DNA of 64,000 nt from Terribacillus halophilus (GCF_900162685.1 NZ_LT727828.1:2388587-2452586), one strand, 5' to 3'; shown: positions 35,694-44,934, counted from the first letter of the stretch. Numbers and translations: made by a program. Notes: generated by a model not told the origin, from the letters alone.

Positions 35694-36464
35694 ATGGGTA
35701 AGGTATTAATTGTTGCAACCAATCATGACAGCTTGAAGCAGACACCTGAAACGACCGGTCTCTGGTTCAGTGAGCTGACGAACTTTTATGACAAGCTGAA
35801 AACCCGTCATTATATGACCGTTATCAGTCCAAAAGGAGGCAATATACCGATTGATCATCGCAGTCTGACAGGCTTGTTCAAGAGTCACAAACTGCGCAAA
35901 TATTATCGCGCCCCAGGATTTCAAAGACTGCTGCAAGAAAGTCTTTCACCTAAAGACGTAAAAGCTGCTGACTATGATGCCATTTACTTCACTGGTGGTC
36001 ACGGGACCATGTGGGACTTTCCAGAAAGCAAAGAGCTGCAGCAGCTTACAAGAGAGATTTATGAAAATGGCGGCGTTGTCGCTGCAGTCTGCCATGGTCC
36101 GGCAGCATTGTTAAACGTCAAATTGTCAGACGGAACATACTTAATACAAAATAAAACAGTCACAGGTTATTCGGACCGCGAAGAAACAGCCAGCTTTAAT
36201 AAGCATGAAATTCCTTATTCGTTAGAGGAACAGCTAAAAAATCGTGCTCTTACTTACCATAAAGCCAAGATTCCATTCAAAGGACATGTAGAAGAAGACG
36301 ACAGAGTGATTACTGGACAGAATCCAGCCAGCGTGAAAGGTGTAGCTAAAGCAGTTATTAACCGATTAGAACAGAAAGCATTCGCTGAGCACCCAGATTC
36401 TTTCCGTGCTGTTTTGCGCATTTCAGTTGAGGATCAAATATTAAGAAGAAAGCCAGCCCCTTAA
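35694..36464 (+). CDS. DJ-1/PfpI superfamily protein, Hsp31-like glutamine amidotransferase fold
   Basis: A 256-residue protein with the nucleophile elbow AAVCHGPAALL (Cys about residue 138) and the upstream DYDAIYFTGGHGTMWDFPES segment with the conserved glutamate/acid site. This build matches Hsp31/YDR533c-type class I glutamine amidotransferase-like proteins, reported as glyoxalase III, deglycase or chaperone. The last 30 residues extend beyond the usual fold. GGAGG lies before the ATG. Confidence 0.88.
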   Translation: MGKVLIVATNHDSLKQTPETTGLWFSELTNFYDKLKTRHYMTVISPKGGNIPIDHRSLTGLFKSHKLRKYYRAPGFQRLLQESLSPKDVKAADYDAIYFTGGHGTMWDFPESKELQQLTREIYENGGVVAAVCHGPAALLNVKLSDGTYLIQNKTVTGYSDREETASFNKHEIPYSLEEQLKNRALTYHKAKIPFKGHVEEDDRVITGQNPASVKGVAKAVINRLEQKAFAEHPDSFRAVLRISVEDQILRRKPAP

Positions 36465-36480
36465 ATGGGACTGGCTTTGC
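36449..36480. terminator. Terminator between the DJ-1 gene and mccB
   Basis: AAGCCAG-CCC/GGG-CTGGCTT stem (36449-36477) includes the rightward stop codon in its loop. T-rich sequence follows on each side. Confidence 0.7.
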
Positions 36481-37617
36481 TTATTCTGTCAACGCTTGCT
36501 TTAAATCGTCGATAAGATCCTCACTGTCTTCAATACCAACACTAATTCGGATCAATCCTTCTGTAATGCCTAATTCTTCTCGGCGGTCTTTCGGAATAGA
36601 TGCATGTGTCATTTTAGCAGGAAGCGAAATGAGACTTTCTACTGCTCCCAAACTTTCCGCCAATACGAAATACTTGGTTTTCCGCAATACTTGGTCAGCT
36701 TTTTCTCCGCTGCCGACGTCAAAGGAGATCATACCGCCAAACCCTTCCGCCTGTTTTGCAGCGATATCGTGCCCTTGATGCTCAGCTAATCCTGGATAAT
36801 AAATTGTGCTCACACTAGGATGCTCTTTAAGGAACTCTACCAGCTTTGAACTGTTCTTTTCAATTGCTTCCATTCGGATACCAAGCGTCTTGATGCCACG
36901 CAGAAGCAGCCAGCTGTCTTGCGGTCCAAGTACAGCACCAGCTGAATTCTGGATAAAGTGCAGTTCTTCTGCTAGTTTGTCACTGTTCACGACGACTAGA
37001 CCAGACACTACATCACTATGGCCGCCGATATATTTGGTAGCACTGTGCAGCACAATATCGGCTCCTAAATCAATTGGATTTTGCCAGTAAGGTGTTGCAA
37101 ACGTGTTGTCTACAATTAACAGTAAATTATGTTTCTTTGCGATTTCCGCCATTTTCTTTATATCTGTAATTTTCAATAATGGATTCGTTGGTGTCTCTAC
37201 ATATATTGCTTTTGTTTCCGGCTTAATTGCTTGTTCCACTGCCTCTGGTGAACTTGTATCAGCAAACGTATGGCCTAACTGATAACGTGTCAGCACTTTT
37301 GTGATAAGACGGTAGCTGCCGCCGTATACATCATCTGTCATTACTACGTGATCACCAGATTCAAACATCATCATAATGGAAGTGATTGCAGCCATACCAG
37401 AACTAAAGGCAAATCCTGCTTTCCCATTCTCCAACGCAGCAATTGTTTCTTCTAGCGCATGTCGTGTTGGGTTACCTGTCCGGGAATATTCGTAACCTGT
37501 ATGTTCACCTGGTCCTGGCTGTTTATACGTACTCACCTGATAAATCGGAACACTTACGGCCCCCGTCTTTTCATCTGTTGTAATTCCGCCGTGAATCATT
37601 TTCGTTTTCCGTCTCAT
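36481..37617 (-). CDS. mccB: Cystathionine gamma-lyase / homocysteine gamma-lyase
   Basis: A PLP enzyme of 378 residues that cleaves cystathionine to cysteine, ammonia and 2-oxobutyrate, completing reverse transsulfuration. The PLP lysine is in HSATKYIGGHSDVV (about residue 195). YSRTGNPTRHALE and SLGAVESLISLPAKMTHASIP are family signatures. It overlaps mccA by 4 bases in the yrrT-luxS-mccA-mccB operon. Confidence 0.94.
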   Translation of the reverse strand: MRRKTKMIHGGITTDEKTGAVSVPIYQVSTYKQPGPGEHTGYEYSRTGNPTRHALEETIAALENGKAGFAFSSGMAAITSIMMMFESGDHVVMTDDVYGGSYRLITKVLTRYQLGHTFADTSSPEAVEQAIKPETKAIYVETPTNPLLKITDIKKMAEIAKKHNLLLIVDNTFATPYWQNPIDLGADIVLHSATKYIGGHSDVVSGLVVVNSDKLAEELHFIQNSAGAVLGPQDSWLLLRGIKTLGIRMEAIEKNSSKLVEFLKEHPSVSTIYYPGLAEHQGHDIAAKQAEGFGGMISFDVGSGEKADQVLRKTKYFVLAESLGAVESLISLPAKMTHASIPKDRREELGITEGLIRISVGIEDSEDLIDDLKQALTE

Positions 37618-38540
37618 TTTAACCCTCCTTGGTAAATCTGCTGGCTGAGGTAGCGTTCGCTGCTATCCGGGAAAATCGTTACTATTGTCGTTCCCGGCTT
37701 TGCATTTTCTGCTTCTTTCAGAGCGGCACAGAAAGCCGACCCGGATGAACTCCCGACAAGCAAACCTTCTTTTGCGGCCAGCTCTTTCACATAATAAAAT
37801 GCATCATCATCTGTAATGGTATGAATAGTGTCAAAATAAGCGGTATCCATATAACTTGGCAAAAATTCCATACCAATTCCCTCCGTCCGGTGTGAGCCAG
37901 GCGCTCCGCCGTTTAAGATAGAACCCTCTGGTTCTACGATGACCGTCTTTATCGCTGGATTCTGTTGCTTTAGATAACGAGCTGTCCCCATAAAGGTACC
38001 GCCCGTACCTCCTCCTGCCACAAAGATATTGATCTCGCCTTCGAGGTCATGCCATAGCTCCGGACCGAGCGTTTTATAATATGTTTCTGGATTGGCAGGG
38101 TTTGCGAACTGCTGCGGGCAATAGCTGTCAGGAATCTCATCCAACAGCGCTTCCGCTTTCTTAATAGCACCCGTCATCCCTTCCGATGTCGGTGTATTGA
38201 TCACTTTTGCACCCAGCGCTCGCATTAGCTCCTGCTTCTCCTGACTGAATTTCTCCGGAACACAAAAGATAACGGATACTTTGCGCTGCTGCGCAGCAAG
38301 TGCAAGGCCGATTCCAGTATTACCTGCAGTTGGCTCAATAATTGTGCCGTTTTCCTTTAGTTTGCCTGTGCGGACAGCCTCATCTATCAAATGAACGCCA
38401 AGCCGGTCCTTCACACTTCCACCTGGGTTATAAAACTCCAGCTTCGCAAATAAACGAACTCCCTCGGGCAGAGAGAAGTTCGTAATTTGCACAACTGGTG
38501 TATTTCCAATCAGTTCATGTACAGATTTGTAAACAGCCAT
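37614..38540 (-). CDS. mccA: Cystathionine beta-synthase, O-acetylserine dependent
   Basis: A 308-residue PLP enzyme of the cysteine synthase fold that condenses O-acetylserine with homocysteine. The PLP lysine is in PGGSVKDRLG (about residue 41), the substrate loop is EPTAGNTGIG and the phosphate loop is GGGTGGTF. VEPEGSILNGG and HRTEGIGMEFLP are typical of MccA rather than CysK. It lies between luxS and mccB and is co-transcribed with them. Confidence 0.93.
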   Translation of the reverse strand: MAVYKSVHELIGNTPVVQITNFSLPEGVRLFAKLEFYNPGGSVKDRLGVHLIDEAVRTGKLKENGTIIEPTAGNTGIGLALAAQQRKVSVIFCVPEKFSQEKQELMRALGAKVINTPTSEGMTGAIKKAEALLDEIPDSYCPQQFANPANPETYYKTLGPELWHDLEGEINIFVAGGGTGGTFMGTARYLKQQNPAIKTVIVEPEGSILNGGAPGSHRTEGIGMEFLPSYMDTAYFDTIHTITDDDAFYYVKELAAKEGLLVGSSSGSAFCAALKEAENAKPGTTIVTIFPDSSERYLSQQIYQGGLK

Positions 38541-38549
38541 TTTCTCCCT

Positions 38550-39014
38550 CTATTCAGCGAAAACTTGACGCCATTCATCTTTTTTAGATAGCATTTCTTT
38601 TGCGATCTCTTGTGCACCCTCTAAGCTATGGTTAGCAGCCCAGCCGCACTGTATTTCATTACATGCTGGTACTTCTGTTGCATTTAGCACATCTTGCAGT
38701 GTCTTTTCTAGTGCAGCCAAGATTTCATCATAGCTGTCATTGTTCAGAATTGATACGTAGAAGCCTGTCTGGCAGCCCATCGGTCCGATATCAAGGATGT
38801 TTTCAATATGATTGCGGATATTCTCAGCCATCAGATGCTCCAAAGAATGCAGTCCTGGCATCTCCATATACTCCTGGTTCGGCTGTTTGAAGCGGATATC
38901 ATATTTGTATACTTTATCTTGTGTTCCCTCTGTAATACCGACAAGACGCACATACGGCGCAGCAACTTTTGTATGATCAAGGTTAAAACTTTCTACATTC
39001 ATTTTTTTAGTCAT
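38550..39014 (-). CDS. luxS: S-ribosylhomocysteine lyase (autoinducer-2 synthase)
   Basis: LuxS splits S-ribosylhomocysteine into homocysteine and the AI-2 precursor. The 154-residue product has the iron/zinc motif HSLEHL (about residues 56-61), the catalytic cysteine in [10 protein letters not shown] and the third metal ligand in CNEIQCGW. Its place between yrrT and mccA feeds homocysteine directly to MccA. In B. subtilis luxS is elsewhere and mtnN occupies this place. Confidence 0.96.
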   Translation of the reverse strand: MTKKMNVESFNLDHTKVAAPYVRLVGITEGTQDKVYKYDIRFKQPNQEYMEMPGLHSLEHLMAENIRNHIENILDIGPMGCQTGFYVSILNNDSYDEILAALEKTLQDVLNATEVPACNEIQCGWAANHSLEGAQEIAKEMLSKKDEWRQVFAE

Positions 39015-39029
39015 TTAATATCTCTCCTC

Positions 39030-39668
39030 TTACGCTTTCTCTGCTGTGATTAAGTAGACGAAGCGGTTCATTTGCTTAAATGTAACATAGAATCCGTGAG
39101 CTTGAAAAATACTCTTGAGTATTTCTATTGTCGTATAATATTCTGTCGTCAAGTCTTTAACAAGCCGGTCATAGCCTTTCTCTGTCTCATTCTGAATGAG
39201 CTTATCACGGCCATCTTCACTTGAAAAAACAGTGTCCGCAAAGATAATCTTCCCGCCTCTTGGCAAAAGCGCTGCATAGCTGCCAATTGCCTGGTCTTTT
39301 TCATGGTCGGTCAGATGATGAAACGCCCACGTACTCACTATAGAAGAAACCTGCTCTGCCGGTTCTGGAAATGACAGAAAGTCTCCATCGGTAATGGAAA
39401 GCTCCGGAAACTTCCTTGATGCATGCTCTCGCATTTCTTTAGATGGTTCAATACCAGACACTTTCAACCCCTTTGCAAGCAGTTTCGCGGAAAGGTTACC
39501 GGTGCCTACACCGAATTCCAATGTATTTCCTTCTGCTGCATCAGCAACTGACTGTAATATCTCGTGATACTTCTCAAACACATCTTTATATTGCGGATCC
39601 TGGCCAGTAACTGTATCATCATATGATTCTGCCCATTCATCGAACATATCGATAAATTCGCGACCCAT
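39030..39668 (-). CDS. yrrT: YrrT, SAM-dependent methyltransferase
   Basis: A 212-residue class I methyltransferase. The SAM motif is LEFGVGTGNLSAKLL (about residues 48-62), followed by GIEPSKEM. It is the first gene of the sulfur recycling operon, as in B. subtilis, where YrrT is uncharacterised but generates S-adenosylhomocysteine as a product. Promoter and a CymR-like box lie just upstream. GAGGTGATGAA leads into the start. Confidence 0.9.
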   Translation of the reverse strand: MGREFIDMFDEWAESYDDTVTGQDPQYKDVFEKYHEILQSVADAAEGNTLEFGVGTGNLSAKLLAKGLKVSGIEPSKEMREHASRKFPELSITDGDFLSFPEPAEQVSSIVSTWAFHHLTDHEKDQAIGSYAALLPRGGKIIFADTVFSSEDGRDKLIQNETEKGYDRLVKDLTTEYYTTIEILKSIFQAHGFYVTFKQMNRFVYLITAEKA

Positions 39669-39695
39669 TTCATCACCTCAAGTGTTATATTCTTA

Positions 39696-39720
39696 TATCC
39701 GAGTAAACTAATAAGAATTA
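39696..39720 (-). promoter_or_regulatory. Candidate CymR box of the yrrT operon
   Basis: The minus strand reads TAATTC, then ATTA two bases later, then TCGGATAT after a further seven. This resembles the long CymR operator (recalled as TAA..C..A...AT.GGAATT) that represses cysteine-metabolism genes in Bacillaceae. It lies between the -10 box and the yrrT start. The match is from memory and imperfect. Confidence 0.4.
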
Positions 39721-39736
39721 TCATGTTTATGTTAGA

Positions 39737-39765
39737 AGAATACCATAGTATCGCAATATATTCAA
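39737..39765 (-). promoter_or_regulatory. Sigma-A promoter of the yrrT-luxS-mccAB operon
   Basis: On the minus strand TTGAAT (39760-39765), a 17-base spacer and TATTCT (39737-39742). This places the transcript start near 39730, just upstream of the CymR-like box. Confidence 0.6.
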
Positions 39766-39863
39766 TGAAAACATATACCGACAGTGTCGCTGTTTTAAAC
39801 TATAAAAAAAGTGGAAAAGTTATAAATTCTTGCTATATAATAGGAAAGAGAGGAGTGTTCGCC

Positions 39864-40895
39864 ATGATTGATCTACGCAGTGATACAGTCACCAAACCAA
39901 CGGAAGCGATGCGCAAGGCAGCTTATGAAGCAGAAGTCGGAGATGACGTATACGGAGAAGATTCTGCTGTGAATGAGTTAGAAGAAACGGTTGCCGATTT
40001 ACTCGGAAAAGAGGCCGCACTATTCGTGCCTAGCGGTACCCAGGGTAATCAAATCGCCATACTTTCTCATTGCAGCCCAGGTAATGAAATTATTCTGCAG
40101 GAAGATTCACACATCTTCCTTTATGAAGGTGCTGCTGCATCCATTTTTGCAGGCGTGCAGACACGTACAATGAAGGGCGAGCGAGGCGCTATTTGTCCAG
40201 AAGATTTGGCTTCTGCTATTCGCCAGGACGATATCCATTTCCCGGAGACCGGCTTGATTTGTCTTGAAAATACCCATAACAAAGCTGGCGGCGCTGTTAT
40301 ACCGATTGAGAACATGATGGTAATTGCGCAAATTGCACGTGAACACCATATACCAATTCATTTGGATGGTGCACGTCTTTTCAATGCAGCCGCTGCGTCC
40401 GGTATTAGTGTGGCAAAATACGCGCAGCTGACTGACACGGTTCAAATCTGTCTTTCGAAAGGACTCGGTGCCCCAGTGGGTTCTGTCATCGCTGGCTCAA
40501 AGGTATTTATAGATAAAGCCCGGAAGTGGAGAAAACGTCTCGGAGGAGGCATGCGGCAAGCAGGCATTCTAGCTGCTCCTGGTCTTGTTGCGCTGCGTGA
40601 CAATGCGGACCGGCTAGCCGAGGACCACGATAATGCCAGACTCTTAGCGGATGGACTAGCCGAGATTGACGGAATTGAAATTATAAACAGAGTGGAAACA
40701 AATATTGTACTCGCTGATGTGCAAGCTACGGGTATGACTGCTGATGCGTATGTGCAGCTTTTGAAGGAGCAGCAAGTGTTAGCAAATAGTTTTGGGCCAT
40801 ATATCGTTCGTTTCGTAACACATTATGATGTTGGAAAAGGCGCGATTAAAAAGGCGCTATCTATTGCAACATCTTTAACCAAACAGCCAAATTAA
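39864..40895 (+). CDS. ltaA: Low-specificity L-threonine aldolase
   Basis: A 343-residue PLP enzyme that cleaves threonine or allo-threonine to glycine and acetaldehyde. It starts with the conserved MIDLRSDTVTKPT. It contains GTQGNQIA, LENTHNKAGG and the PLP lysine in SKGLGAPVGSV (about residue 199). The open frame reaches back to 39723. The start is set at 39864 because GAGAGGAG lies just upstream and homologues begin there. It is divergent from yrrT. Confidence 0.94.
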   Translation: MIDLRSDTVTKPTEAMRKAAYEAEVGDDVYGEDSAVNELEETVADLLGKEAALFVPSGTQGNQIAILSHCSPGNEIILQEDSHIFLYEGAAASIFAGVQTRTMKGERGAICPEDLASAIRQDDIHFPETGLICLENTHNKAGGAVIPIENMMVIAQIAREHHIPIHLDGARLFNAAAASGISVAKYAQLTDTVQICLSKGLGAPVGSVIAGSKVFIDKARKWRKRLGGGMRQAGILAAPGLVALRDNADRLAEDHDNARLLADGLAEIDGIEIINRVETNIVLADVQATGMTADAYVQLLKEQQVLANSFGPYIVRFVTHYDVGKGAIKKALSIATSLTKQPN

Positions 40896-40925
40896 AGAGG
40901 CTCCCATCATTGTGGGAGCCCCTTT
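40896..40925. terminator. Terminator between ltaA and the YhcN-like gene
   Basis: GGCTCCCA/TGGGAGCC stem (40899-40920) with a 6-base loop, then CCTTTTT on the plus strand and CTCTTTAATTT on the minus strand. Confidence 0.8.
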
Positions 40926-41546
40926 TTATCTTTCGTTATTCGGGAATACGCGATTCAGCATGTTGCCAAATTCAAGGAAGAATCCTTTAACCGGTTGTCC
41001 TTCATCGATTTTGTTATTATAATCCTCTGCCATTCCCAGGAAATCCGGGTCAGCTGATACATACACATTATCGATGTCTTCATCTACTGACTTAACCGCT
41101 TTTTCTACATCTTTTTTCATTTCATCTGTTACATCATTATTTTTATTATCCCCAGTGTTTTGGGTATCTCCAGTACTGATGTTACCCATCCCATTATTAC
41201 CAGAATTGTCATTGTCATCGTTGTTGTTCTGCATGTCAACTGCAACAAAAGCGTTGTTATCCGTTGTAAATACATACGCATTGTCTACGCCTTTTACTTC
41301 TTTAACTTTTTTTGAAATATCATCTGCAACTTGATAACGCGGCTGCTGGTCATTTCCATTTTTTTGACGGTCATCTACATCCATCGTATCGTCACTATTA
41401 CGATGAACAAGATTATTGTCCGTATTATTAAATCTGGTAGGCTCCACATTACGCCCCATACCCGATTCATTATTATCGTCATTCTGACATGCTGTAAGGG
41501 TGATAGCAGCTAGTGCCGCCATACTTAACAATTTCCATTTCTTCAT
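40926..41546 (-). CDS. YhcN/YlaJ family sporulation lipoprotein
   Basis: A 206-residue lipoprotein with signal peptide and lipobox LTAC (Cys20). A domain typical of spore YhcN/YlaJ proteins follows: VADDISKKVKEVKGVDNAYVFTTDN, then NAFVAVD. A low-complexity Asn/Asp-rich insertion (about residues 110-140) interrupts the domain. The second half repeats the pattern (KAVKSVDEDIDNVYVSADPDF). It is expected in the spore inner membrane or coat region. Monocistronic. Confidence 0.85.
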   Translation of the reverse strand: MKKWKLLSMAALAAITLTACQNDDNNESGMGRNVEPTRFNNTDNNLVHRNSDDTMDVDDRQKNGNDQQPRYQVADDISKKVKEVKGVDNAYVFTTDNNAFVAVDMQNNNDDNDNSGNNGMGNISTGDTQNTGDNKNNDVTDEMKKDVEKAVKSVDEDIDNVYVSADPDFLGMAEDYNNKIDEGQPVKGFFLEFGNMLNRVFPNNER

Positions 41547-41706
41547 CTGATGTTTCCTCCTTTAGAAGTGCAATACTGCGCTTAGTATGTACGGATTCAA
41601 TCACCTTATACAGATGAAGATGAGGCCTTCGCTTCTTATATCTGCCAGTGATTATCCCGCTCTTTGGAGAGATACTATATGTACCCTGGCAGGAAGGGGA
41701 TGCCGA

Positions 41707-41943
41707 ATGAAAATCCAGGATTATGAAAAAGCATTAATGTTCACGATTTGGGGACAGTGGGATGACCTGCTTGTTCTTATGGTGCGTACGAATGATGACT
41801 TGCTTTCCAAACGGATTGAGATTTTCCTGCATGCATTCCATTATCCCTCCAAACAGCATGCTGTAGTGAGTTCACACGAAGAATTGCTTCAATATATTGA
41901 TCATGCCCTTGGGCATACATCGTTATATGCCTTGGATGTATAA
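41707..41943 (+). CDS. Small YhdB-like protein
   Basis: A 78-residue acidic protein beginning MKIQDYEKALMFTIWGQWDD. The core LLVLMVRTNDDLLSKRIEIFL is what I associate with the short YhdB family of B. subtilis (about 80 residues). No function is known. The start at 41707 is preceded by GGAAGGGG; the longer frame from 41587 is less likely. It is followed by a strong terminator shared with yhcX. Confidence 0.6.
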   Translation: MKIQDYEKALMFTIWGQWDDLLVLMVRTNDDLLSKRIEIFLHAFHYPSKQHAVVSSHEELLQYIDHALGHTSLYALDV

Positions 41944-41944
41944 A

Positions 41945-41982
41945 AAGAAGACTCGAGCACTTTAGCTCGAGCCTTCTTTATT
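41945..41982. terminator. Bidirectional terminator between the YhdB-like gene and yhcX
   Basis: AAGAAG-CTCGAGC and GCTCGAG-CTTCTT form a long stem (41945-41978) with T runs on both sides. Confidence 0.83.
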
Positions 41983-41990
41983 TCCGCTTC

Positions 41991-43535
41991 TTATTTTTCA
42001 AACTTTTTATACCGCAACTCAAATAAATCTTTGCGGCGGTCACGTAAATGGCGAACTGTACCGGTTTTGCGCTGCCGCTGTAAAATTTCCAAGTCTACAT
42101 CTCCAACAACGACTGTTTCAATATTTGGCGGACATTCACCGACAATACCATCGCGTGCAAATTCAAAATCAGATGGTGTGAAGATCCCGGATTGTGCATA
42201 TTGTATATCCATGTTCTCTACTTGAGTTAAGTTCCCGACAGTTCCAGCAATAACAGTGTAGACCTGGTTCTCCACTGCTCGTGCCTGCGCACAATAACGG
42301 ACACGCAAATAACCTTGACGATCGTCAGTACAGAACGGGACGAAAATAATATTGGCACCCTGGTCAACTGCATAGCGTGCAAGCTCCGGGAATTCAATAT
42401 CATAGCAAATCTGAATTGCAATACGTCCGCAATCAGTATCAAACACCTGCACCGCATCACCGGGCTGAATACCCCACCACTTTTTCTCGTTTGGTGTCAC
42501 ATGAATCTTATACTGCTTCTCAATCGTGCCATCTCGACGGAATAGATAAGCGATATTATATATATGGTCATCTTCTTCAACGAAATGGGAACCGCCGACA
42601 ATGTTAACATTGTAACGAACAGCCAGAGCAGTAAACAGTTCTATATACTGCTCTGTAAATTCAGACAATTTCCGAACTGCTTGAGACGGTACTTTTTCTT
42701 CCAAGAAGCTCATGAGCTGGGTTGTAAAGATCTCAGGGAATACGGCAAAGTCCGAACCAAAATCATATGCTACGTCCACATAATACTCTACTTGTCTGGC
42801 GAACTCCTCAAACGACTCGATCTGCTTCATCATGTATTGAATAACAGTGATACGTACTGGATAAGACGTTTTATAGTGCCTTTTTGACTTTGCATGGTAT
42901 TCAATGTTATTCCATTCCATCAGCGTTGCAAAGGTTGCTGATTGCTTATCATCCGGCAAATAGTCACGATTGATTCGCATGACTCGGAAGCCATTCATAA
43001 CCTGGAAAGTCAGCACCGGATCAAATATATTCTGTGCCTCGACTTCCTCCACATATTGCCTTGGAGTCAGTTCATGACTGTATTTATGGTAATTCGGGAT
43101 TCTTCCCCCAATGATGATGCTTTTTAAGTTCTTTTCTGCAGCCAGTTCCTGCCTCGCTTCGTAAAGACGCTTACCTATTTTCATACCCCGGTAGTCTGGG
43201 TGAACCATTACCTCAATTCCATACAAATTGAACCCATCCGGATTATGGTTGGTGATATACCCTTCATCTGTAATATCATCCCATGTATGCTGATCATCAT
43301 ATTCATTGAAATTAACAATTAAGCTGGAACAGCTGCCGATGATTTTCCCATCCACTTCTACACAGAATTGGCCTTCCGGAAAGATGTCAATATGACTTTT
43401 CAAATGACTCTTTTTCCATGGACTCATACCTGGAAAGCAAAGTTTCTGCATATCCAGGATTTGATCAATATCGGCTTCTGTAATGTTGCGCAAAACCACT
43501 TTCTTCTCAAACTGCGACAAATCAAGTTCAGACAT
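41991..43535 (-). CDS. yhcX: Fused GNAT acetyltransferase / carbon-nitrogen hydrolase, YhcX-like
   Basis: A 514-residue two-domain protein. The N-terminal GNAT domain (about residues 12-205) contains YGIEVMVHPDYRGMKIGKRLYEAR. The C-terminal nitrilase-superfamily domain (about 220-510) carries the Glu-Lys-Cys triad in FPEIFTTQ, HVTPNEKKWW and IQICYDIEFPE. B. subtilis YhcX has the same fusion and length. The amide substrate is unknown. The start at 43535 is chosen because GAGAGGAT lies upstream and homologues begin MSELDL. Confidence 0.88.
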   Translation of the reverse strand: MSELDLSQFEKKVVLRNITEADIDQILDMQKLCFPGMSPWKKSHLKSHIDIFPEGQFCVEVDGKIIGSCSSLIVNFNEYDDQHTWDDITDEGYITNHNPDGFNLYGIEVMVHPDYRGMKIGKRLYEARQELAAEKNLKSIIIGGRIPNYHKYSHELTPRQYVEEVEAQNIFDPVLTFQVMNGFRVMRINRDYLPDDKQSATFATLMEWNNIEYHAKSKRHYKTSYPVRITVIQYMMKQIESFEEFARQVEYYVDVAYDFGSDFAVFPEIFTTQLMSFLEEKVPSQAVRKLSEFTEQYIELFTALAVRYNVNIVGGSHFVEEDDHIYNIAYLFRRDGTIEKQYKIHVTPNEKKWWGIQPGDAVQVFDTDCGRIAIQICYDIEFPELARYAVDQGANIIFVPFCTDDRQGYLRVRYCAQARAVENQVYTVIAGTVGNLTQVENMDIQYAQSGIFTPSDFEFARDGIVGECPPNIETVVVGDVDLEILQRQRKTGTVRHLRDRRKDLFELRYKKFEK

Positions 43536-43626
43536 AGGCGGTATCCTCTCTATTGAAAAGTTCACTTCGTACTTACCCTTCATATTGCGCATATAGTCCT
43601 GTTATTAGCCACAGACAGCCCTATTT

Positions 43627-44934
43627 TTATTCATTCGAATCAGAATTATGGCCTTTGCCATGCCATCCCCGACTCTCCTTATCGTCCTTTTGCGTATCAG
43701 ATGATGCATGCTTCTTCTCTTTTTGTTTGTCATGGCCATATTTATTACCCTGTTCCTGCGCACGAGCCACTTTCTCTTTTGCCTTTTCCGACGCATGCTC
43801 ATATCCTTGCGAATGGTGTTTATTCGGGTTATGTTCTTTTTGATGCTTTCCCGCATCATGATTATGTGGTGTCTGCATCGATCGTTTGCTTTCTTCCTTC
43901 GACTTCCCGCCAGACTCACTTGTTTGAGGAGCACCTTTCACATTTTGTTTTACTTCTTTCTGATTAGAAACGGTTATATGATTTTGCTCCTCGTCCGCCT
44001 TCTTAATGGGACCTGTTGTACGATCCTGATCTTTTTCTACAGAGCGCTTTACACTCCCATTAACAGCGTTTTCCTTCTTTACAGTTTTCTCTTCTTTTTT
44101 TACTGATTCTTCTTTCACAGCATAAGCAGGTTTAGGATCAACGCTATCTTTCGGTTTTCGGGAAGTCTCGTCCTGTGCTTTCCTGTCTACTTCCACATCA
44201 TCTTTATAGAAATCTTTAATAATGGCTGAATCTGATTGTGTTAGCGACGGAACAGACGTAGACAAATAATTCCCTTCTAAAATAGACTGCGCCATAATCT
44301 CATTCATTGATTTTTGCTTATTCTGTGCAACTTCACGTACCTTGTCCGGCACTTGGAAGGATGCAATATGTAGGGAGTTGTTGAATTTGTTTACAGAACC
44401 CTCCAGAATGTTCGTCAGCTTTTTATCATCTTGTCTCGTATCAATATAATTAACTCCAATAATAATACTTTCCGAGTCAGCTAAAAGACCTAAGTCACTC
44501 GACTTACGCAAAATATTCGCTGCAACATCTTCAACAGCTTCTCCTTGCCAATCATCAAGATTAGCAATAACCGTTCTTGCTTGTTCGTTTAAACCTGTGA
44601 TAGAAACAACATCCATCCGGTTATTTACTTTTAATTCGATGCTTGGGTTGAAATCCAGACTGACATACGCGTACGCTTTGTTACCAACGTACCAGGAATA
44701 CATAGGGAATAATGCCAACACAAACACAAGCACCAATACTGCTACTCTCATAAGATTTTTCACAGATGGGGTCCATTGTCTGATTTGCGTTCTGCGAATC
44801 ATTTCTTCTGCAGTAAATTCAACTTCCTGTCCAATTTCTGTTTTACCTTTTGCACTGATTTCCAGGAATGTGCCTTCACTGGTCAGCACGATGGTGCTCC
44901 GTCGGCTTTGCTTCACGACGACTCCTCTTTTCAC
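43627..44934 (-). CDS. rsgI: Anti-sigma-I factor RsgI
   Basis: A 435-residue membrane protein that holds SigI inactive. The N-terminal RsgI_N domain (about residues 2-50; KRGVVVKQSRRSTIVLTSEG) binds sigma. One membrane helix lies at about 62-84. The periplasmic-facing domain (YAYVSLDFNPSIELKVN) is conserved in RsgI proteins and linked to regulated cleavage. From about residue 240 the chain is a long disordered, Lys/Glu/His-rich tail instead of a carbohydrate-binding module. The start is GTG at 44934, overlapping the sigI stop by one base. Confidence 0.92.
   Translation of the reverse strand: MKRGVVVKQSRRSTIVLTSEGTFLEISAKGKTEIGQEVEFTAEEMIRRTQIRQWTPSVKNLMRVAVLVLVFVLALFPMYSWYVGNKAYAYVSLDFNPSIELKVNNRMDVVSITGLNEQARTVIANLDDWQGEAVEDVAANILRKSSDLGLLADSESIIIGVNYIDTRQDDKKLTNILEGSVNKFNNSLHIASFQVPDKVREVAQNKQKSMNEIMAQSILEGNYLSTSVPSLTQSDSAIIKDFYKDDVEVDRKAQDETSRKPKDSVDPKPAYAVKEESVKKEEKTVKKENAVNGSVKRSVEKDQDRTTGPIKKADEEQNHITVSNQKEVKQNVKGAPQTSESGGKSKEESKRSMQTPHNHDAGKHQKEHNPNKHHSQGYEHASEKAKEKVARAQEQGNKYGHDKQKEKKHASSDTQKDDKESRGWHGKGHNSDSNE

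Noticed and set aside
39669..39863. Search for an S-box or T-box riboswitch ahead of the yrrT operon or ltaA
   Set aside because: No kink-turn, T-box sequence or terminator is present in this 195-base gap; promoter and CymR-like box explain it better.
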